Positions 60,801 to 64,000 of a stretch of DNA of 64,000 bases are shown one piece after another (position 1 is the first letter of the stretch; each line of letters starts with the position of its first letter). Origin of the DNA: an uncultured Blautia sp. Its GTDB lineage: Bacteria; Bacillota; Clostridia; Lachnospirales; Lachnospiraceae. The translations under genes were made by a program, and so were the position numbers. The DNA is taken from contig CAKRRG010000002.1 of the NCBI GenBank assembly GCA_934394545.1, positions 1 through 64,000 of the forward strand. The letters are read 5' to 3'. The notes under the pieces are model-generated. The model worked only from the letters and a program-made list of their open reading frames with translations. It had not been told where the DNA came from and made no database searches.

Positions 60801-61440
60801 GGACAGCGATGGAATGCCGATTGTTCCTTATACTCTGACAACTGGATTTAATGCAACTGGAAATCTGTTGAATGCACTTTCCGATTATGGCTTAAATGAT
60901 ACTGCTTATAAGCTGTTTGAATCCACTGATTATGCTTCCTGGCTCTATCCGGTAACTCAGGGTGCAACCAGTATCTGGGAGCGTTGGAATGGTTATACAA
61001 ATGAGCTTGGATTTAATGGAAACAACAGCATGAACTCTTTTAACCATTATTCACTTGGTGCAGTTTATGAGTGGATGGTAGCTTACCAACTGGGAATCAA
61101 GTCTGATGAGACACAGCCTGGTTATCAGCACTTTATCCTGCAGCCAACTGTTGGCGGTGATTTCACAGAGGCGAAGGGAAGCTATGATTCCGTTTACGGA
61201 ACAATTAAGAGTGGCTGGACAGCGGCCGACGGTGTGATGACATCCTATGATGTGACCGTTCCGGCAAATACCTCCGCAACCTTGTACCTGCCAGTATCTG
61301 GTGAGGTAACAGCATGCGATGGTGTGACAGTAACAGGTGCGGCAACACACAATGCAATTGAGACACAGCAGATGGAACTGGTAGCTGGAATTTATCATTT
61401 CGAAGTTGTGGATGGTAATGTGACTGTGACAGCTGCATAA
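57859..61440 (+). CDS. Secreted GH78 alpha-L-rhamnosidase, multidomain
   Basis: 1193 residues. Signal peptide at 1-25 (VLAAFMGVTLMVGNGPVSVLAEE). An Fn3-like N-domain (40-145, SYQIVVQDKEG) is followed by an unusual inserted beta domain of about 180 residues (150-330), then the rhamnosidase N-domain (WFNPGSTEYDSILAYNSYDVTDYL), the (alpha/alpha)6 barrel with CPQRDERMGWTGDAQ (Asp737, Glu738) and the base in SIWERW (Glu1041), and a C-terminal beta domain. Inverting release of alpha-L-rhamnose outside the cell. Start at ATG 57859 behind GAGGAGGAGAG. No C-terminal anchor. It has its own promoter with a 21-bp direct repeat. Confidence 0.9.
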   Translation: MSMKRVLAAFMGVTLMVGNGPVSVLAEEAAAEAAAETAIVNLETQGCTNPIGVDEINPAFSWQMQSGEIGAAQKSYQIVVQDKEGIVVWDSGVVESSKSNEIKYEGSSLTPATQYSWNVTVTDNKDNTIQSETATFETGLMDTSAASWDGAKWIGAGELSLDAASKAVFNISADVQVAEGSNGASFILGADDFRLENKVFNSEMQEGENYVRVELDLSGVGANGGAKINAYRMGYAKDDDPTTPFFTIEDDEDLNTLITDKNKNDVHHINIFCTASTLSITVDGTKVGDDILVNTMENGNTFPNLNSVGFAANAGDTATFTDYKIENGGKYATGTLLDAETGATYSIFDGMDGVTVDGSTITVNGGDAGVLGYADPSYAAAPMVRTDFEAKSEIESARLYLTAQGIYDFYINGQEVAPEEWFNPGSTEYDSILAYNSYDVTDYLQTGENAMGAILGEGWWTGMTTFECTNNNYYGDQPALMAKLVVNYTDGSSDTVVTDDGSWTYYNDGPVRLASLFQGERYDATKEAAVEGWTEAGYDDSAWTVSSEIETRKQFADYQLVSRYDEPVHVIRTNDVKEALGETKEGSGSYIYDMGENVSGVPVITIPEEYAKPGETVTVRFAEILYPELDEYISEGVDGMLMVENYRTAMVTDFYTMKEGENVFAPDLTFHGYRYIEITGLDQELPADCIKMQVLSSLDESAEYESSNELTNQLFTNITNSTTSNYISIPTDCPQRDERMGWTGDAQIYALSGSYVADTYNFMRQWMDTVRADCGETGMSSQYCPAFVNYDLEADDKIQHNGQSFGITWNCLVVTIPYNLYMQTGKLDIVKDNINNIYAYVDHLASTPMSYKDENGDKKEDARLTGETGTLCDHLSRIPTDGVMLGNVLYINCLDQAAVLADVMGDTDKAESYRETAATAREAWNEFFIDPDTGKTKNTKGEIQDTQASYATPLRFHVVSDENLEKVLENYNATIAEASGEDSDGMPIVPYTLTTGFNATGNLLNALSDYGLNDTAYKLFESTDYASWLYPVTQGATSIWERWNGYTNELGFNGNNSMNSFNHYSLGAVYEWMVAYQLGIKSDETQPGYQHFILQPTVGGDFTEAKGSYDSVYGTIKSGWTAADGVMTSYDVTVPANTSATLYLPVSGEVTACDGVTVTGAATHNAIETQQMELVAGIYHFEVVDGNVTVTAA

Positions 61441-61527
61441 AAAAATTTGATGGAATGCTCTATAAAGAGTGTTGCATAGATAGCTTATCATAGATAAAAT
61501 CCTCCGTTTTATTATGATTGAGAGATG

Positions 61528-61595
61528 AAAAGATCAGTACTTGGAGAGAATTTCTGAGAATCAGAAAACTGAAATTCCAGGTACTGGTCTTTTTT
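61528..61595 (+). terminator. Long terminator of the secreted GH78 gene
   Basis: AAAAGATCAGTACTTGGA pairs with TCCAGGTACTGGTCTTTT over 18 bp (two G-U); inside it GAATTTC pairs with GAAATTC. A T-run follows. Confidence 0.85.
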
Positions 61596-61612
61596 GTAAA
61601 AAATGTTGTACC

Positions 61613-61684
61613 AGAGCATGTTTGAAAAGGTTTTTCGCAAAGTGGGGTGTACAGATTGTGAGAATGATTTTCAAGCACACTTTG
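61613..61684 (+). repeat. Dispersed intergenic repeat with imperfect inverted ends
   Basis: AGCATGTTTGAAAA at the left and TTTTCAAGCACACT at the right form imperfect inverted ends around CGCAAAGTGGGGTGTACAGA. Related pieces occur at 11726, 34511 and 41791. It could be a small non-autonomous element or a structured RNA motif. Confidence 0.45.
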
Positions 61685-61706
61685 GTATCTGTCTTAAAAC
61701 TTTTTC

Positions 61707-61734
61707 TTGCTAAATCGTAAAAGTCTGTTAGAAT
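61707..61734 (+). promoter_or_regulatory. Promoter of the RelA/SpoT-type gene
   Basis: TTGCTA (61707-61712), 16-bp spacer, extended -10 TGT-TAGAAT (61729-61734). A leader hairpin (ATGTCAG at 61756 with CTGACAT ending at 61795) follows. Confidence 0.5.
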
Positions 61735-61827
61735 ATGTATAAAATATAGGCAGATATGTCAGAATGTATAATTTTGCTGATTGCCTGACTGACATGAAAA
61801 AGAACGCCCACATGCGAGGTGACTGCT

Positions 61828-62817
61828 ATGATTACACTTAATGATTATTTATATTCCGGAGATACGGTTTTAAAGATTTTACAGAAATATACAGAGGATC
61901 TGCGTAAGGAAGCGAAGAAAAACCATAACGAAATTGATTTGGTACATAGTAATTTCCTGCTTCAGATTACAGAACTTCTGGAGCATAATGATTTCCTTAC
62001 AGCCCAGTCCCAGAAGATCCGGGAATTTTACAAATATATGGCCCATGAATATCCGTTTCTTGCCTTTACATTTAAAGGCAGGATCAAGTCATTAATCCGG
62101 GCAGAAGAGAAATTTAATGGATATGTAGTGGAATATATTTATGATTATTACAGGGAAAATGGTACCTATCCGTCGGTTGCAGAGCTGAAAAACAAGCTGA
62201 GCTGCTTCCGTGATTTTATTGCCTATCGGATCGTGGTCTGTATGCCAAGATGTCATTTGAAGCCAGGGGAAGACCAGGAGCAGGCGTCTATCCGTTACCT
62301 TTATGAAATTGCAAATGTGCTGCCAGGATTTCTGGAAGAGAGAGGCTTTACAGCAGAATCGGCTCAGGGAGTGAAATTGAGTACTTCTGATCAACTAAAT
62401 GATGATGTAAAGCCTTATTACAGAGACTATATTTGCGGTACCAGTGAATATGGGTATCAGTCTTTACATATTACGTTCTATGATAACAGCTCCAGATCCT
62501 ACATGGAGGTACAGCTCCGCACCCAGAAAATGGATGATACTGCGGAAATCGGACCGGCCAATCATCTGGGCTATGAGAAACGCCAGCAGGACGAGCGCGC
62601 CAGAAGAGATGTGATCCCGGAAGGGGAATGTGTTTACTTTGATGAGGCTTATGAGCGGGGAATGAAGCTGCTTTCCCTGGAATTAGCAGATCTTGATGTG
62701 AATATGTTTTCTGCTGTGAACAACAGCCTGATCAACGACGGATGCGGGTTGTTCAGAGGCAGATTGATCTTGCCTTATGAGCATTTGTCAAGGTTTCAGA
62801 ATGATGTGATTGATTGA
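61828..62817 (+). CDS. RelA/SpoT-domain protein, putative alarmone synthetase
   Basis: About 329 residues. A single RelA/SpoT nucleotidyltransferase domain: KGRIKSLIRAEEK, DFIAYRIVV, EYGYQSLHITFYD, MEVQLRTQKMDDTAEIG and NHLGYEK match the ppGpp synthetase pattern in order. There is no HD hydrolase, TGS or ACT domain, so it would be a stand-alone synthetase, though it is longer than the usual 210-260-residue small alarmone synthetases, with extra helices at both ends. I start at ATG 61828 behind GCGAGG. Whether it makes (p)ppGpp is inference; some single-domain relatives make other products or act as toxins. Confidence 0.75.
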   Translation: MITLNDYLYSGDTVLKILQKYTEDLRKEAKKNHNEIDLVHSNFLLQITELLEHNDFLTAQSQKIREFYKYMAHEYPFLAFTFKGRIKSLIRAEEKFNGYVVEYIYDYYRENGTYPSVAELKNKLSCFRDFIAYRIVVCMPRCHLKPGEDQEQASIRYLYEIANVLPGFLEERGFTAESAQGVKLSTSDQLNDDVKPYYRDYICGTSEYGYQSLHITFYDNSSRSYMEVQLRTQKMDDTAEIGPANHLGYEKRQQDERARRDVIPEGECVYFDEAYERGMKLLSLELADLDVNMFSAVNNSLINDGCGLFRGRLILPYEHLSRFQNDVID

Positions 62818-62842
62818 GAAAAAAGTAAGTGGAGCAATAAAG

Positions 62843-63847
62843 ATGTTAAAGAAAAAGATGTTAATTGCTTTAGGAATGGCAGCAGTATTGAGTGTGGGCT
62901 GTGTAAGTGTGACTGTCTGGGCTGAGGAAAATGCAGAAGAGCAGACAGAGGAAGCAGAGGGCAGTTCTGATTCTGAAGGAGAGGAAGATGCTGATTCAGA
63001 AGAGTCTGACAATCCAGAGATTGAGGAGGGATACACTACAGGACTAGAAGGCTGCACAAAGGTGGTTTCCTGGTGCAAAAATGGAGACAATAATATTTAC
63101 GGACAGTTCTATTATCCAGAAGATTTTGACGAGACTAAACCTTATCCGGTAATTATTATGAGCCACGGAATTGGTTCCACCTCCCAGATGGTAGAGCGTG
63201 CAAAATGGCCGGAAAAGGCGGCTCAGGATGGATATGTGGTTTATACATTTGATTTTTGCGGCGGCTCCCTCAACGGAAACAGTGACGTAGATTTCATGGA
63301 CATGACAGTGATGACTGAGAAAGAAGATTTAAGTGCTGTTATGGACTTTGTGAAAACAAAGGATTATGTGGATCAGGATCATCTTTTCCTTCTGGGACAG
63401 AGCCAGGGAGGACTTGTAAGTGCCCTGACTGCTGCAGACAGAAACGATGATGTGGCAGCTATGATCCTGGTTTATCCGGCGTTTTGTATTGCGGATAATG
63501 CCCGGGAAATGTATGCTTCCGAAGATGATATCCCGGAAGACAGAGCTGAGATGCCGGTAGGAACTGTGGGTTCGGAGTATGTGAAAACAGTTTATGATCT
63601 GGATGTTTATGGCACTATCAGCGCATATGACGGAGACGTGATGATCATTCACGGAATCAATGACAGCCTGGTGCCATACAGCTATTCTGAAAAGGCGATT
63701 GAGGAAGCGTATACAGGGGAAGGTTCTGTTCTGGTTCCGATTTATGGAAAAAGATCTACTCATGGTTTCGAGATGAACTTTGAAGAGGGAAGAGACTATG
63801 CGGAGACTGTTGGATTGGAATTTTTGGATGTGCATTTGAAAGAGTGA
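62843..63847 (+). CDS. Secreted alpha/beta hydrolase with acidic linker
   Basis: About 334 residues. Signal peptide at 1-28 (LIALGMAAVLSVGCVSVTVWAEE), then a Glu/Asp/Ser-rich stretch (30-60), then an alpha/beta hydrolase: IMSHGIGSTSQM oxyanion region, nucleophile in GQSQGG (Ser187), acid in HGINDSLVPY, catalytic His in STHGFE. The nearest known group is the dienelactone-hydrolase/serine aminopeptidase S33 type; an esterase role is most likely. I start at ATG 62843, 8 bp behind GGAG. It starts 25 bp after the RelA/SpoT-type gene and is probably co-transcribed. Substrate unknown. Confidence 0.75.
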   Translation: MLKKKMLIALGMAAVLSVGCVSVTVWAEENAEEQTEEAEGSSDSEGEEDADSEESDNPEIEEGYTTGLEGCTKVVSWCKNGDNNIYGQFYYPEDFDETKPYPVIIMSHGIGSTSQMVERAKWPEKAAQDGYVVYTFDFCGGSLNGNSDVDFMDMTVMTEKEDLSAVMDFVKTKDYVDQDHLFLLGQSQGGLVSALTAADRNDDVAAMILVYPAFCIADNAREMYASEDDIPEDRAEMPVGTVGSEYVKTVYDLDVYGTISAYDGDVMIIHGINDSLVPYSYSEKAIEEAYTGEGSVLVPIYGKRSTHGFEMNFEEGRDYAETVGLEFLDVHLKE

Positions 63848-63941
63848 CACATTGAAGCCGCTATAATCATGTATACAGAATTGTGTATTTGCCCAAAGAA
63901 AAGTATATAAAGAATTTAAAAAAGGCATTGCAAGGAATTAT

Positions 63942-64000
63942 ATGGCGTCTGTAAACGATTTGATTTTGGAGTCAAACGTTAGGGAGAGGCTATATCCTGC
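63942..64000 (+). CDS. Start of a gene cut by the window end
   Basis: An open frame begins with ATG 63942 (MASVNDLILESNVRERLYP) behind GCAAGGAA and runs off the window; too short to identify. The gap before it has a TGTATACA palindrome (63870-63877), whose core equals the candidate GntR site at 2255, and a weak TTGTGT - 17 bp - TATATA promoter (63881-63909). Confidence 0.5.
   Translation, partial: MASVNDLILESNVRERLYP

Noticed and set aside
1-64000. tRNA, rRNA, CRISPR array, prophage or complete insertion sequence
   Set aside because: No CCA-ended cloverleaf, rRNA-like stretch, regular spacer array, integrase or terminal-repeat-bounded transposase was seen when reading both strands. The tandem repeats at 49.1-50.1 kb are coding.

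Overview
The window looks like the chromosome of a spore-forming gut Firmicute of the Lachnospiraceae type (a Blautia-like relative would fit). The signs are moderate GC, strong AGGAGG ribosome sites, a sporulation/germination block (SipL-type SPOCS-LysM protein, GerA, a fused GerB-GerC protein), LplABC-type sugar transport without a local ATPase, YesM/YesN and LytTR two-component systems, and secreted or membrane-anchored glycosidases. I see no rRNA, tRNA, CRISPR array, prophage or complete insertion sequence. One Rpn-family nuclease/transposase-like gene is present.

Layout. 0-8.1 kb is core: a PrcB-like lipoprotein, sipL, ispE, a GntR regulator, gerA, a gerB-gerC fusion, a small membrane protein and a DUF1934 protein. 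8.3-15.3 kb holds a GH78 rhamnosidase, the Rpn-like gene, and a GH2 glycosidase followed by a BD-FAE-like esterase. 15.3-24.6 kb has a large cyclic-di-GMP protein overlapping a GntR regulator, then a sugar-acid operon (GntP permease, IlvD/Edd dehydratase, KDG kinase, KDPG aldolase). 24.7-37 kb has a membrane-anchored CE1-like esterase, a second GH2, a permuted GH3 with a 4-TM partner, a LytTR/AgrC-like two-component system and a secreted Ig-like protein. At 37.1-37.3 kb lies an internally deleted relic of another GH2 gene. 37.4-45 kb, on the minus strand, carries a GH106-like secreted enzyme and a membrane-tethered solute-binding protein with its YesM kinase and YesN regulator. 45.4-50.1 kb repeats the GH3 + 4-TM pair and adds a secreted three-repeat protein. 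50.2-57.6 kb is a LacI-controlled fructo-oligosaccharide locus (LplBCA transport, GH32, fructokinase). 57.8-64 kb has a large secreted GH78, a RelA/SpoT-type protein, a secreted hydrolase and the start of one more gene.

How it fits together. The enzymes (two GH78, one GH106-like, two GH2, two GH3, three esterases) suggest attack on rhamnose-decorated plant glycosides or pectin side chains, with sugar acids entering an Entner-Doudoroff-like route and fructans handled separately. Reading the promoters by eye, most of the glycosidase genes carry a direct repeat of a short motif (core rCGtnTnAAA) with a 21-bp period, placed 32-35 bp before an often extended -10 box. This is the layout expected of an AraC/YesN-type activator, and the YesN regulator at 41.0-41.8 kb, with its kinase and tethered binding protein, is the obvious candidate. 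That regulon, the segmental GH2-GH3-4TM duplication with its relic, and the gerB-gerC fusion are the most interesting points.
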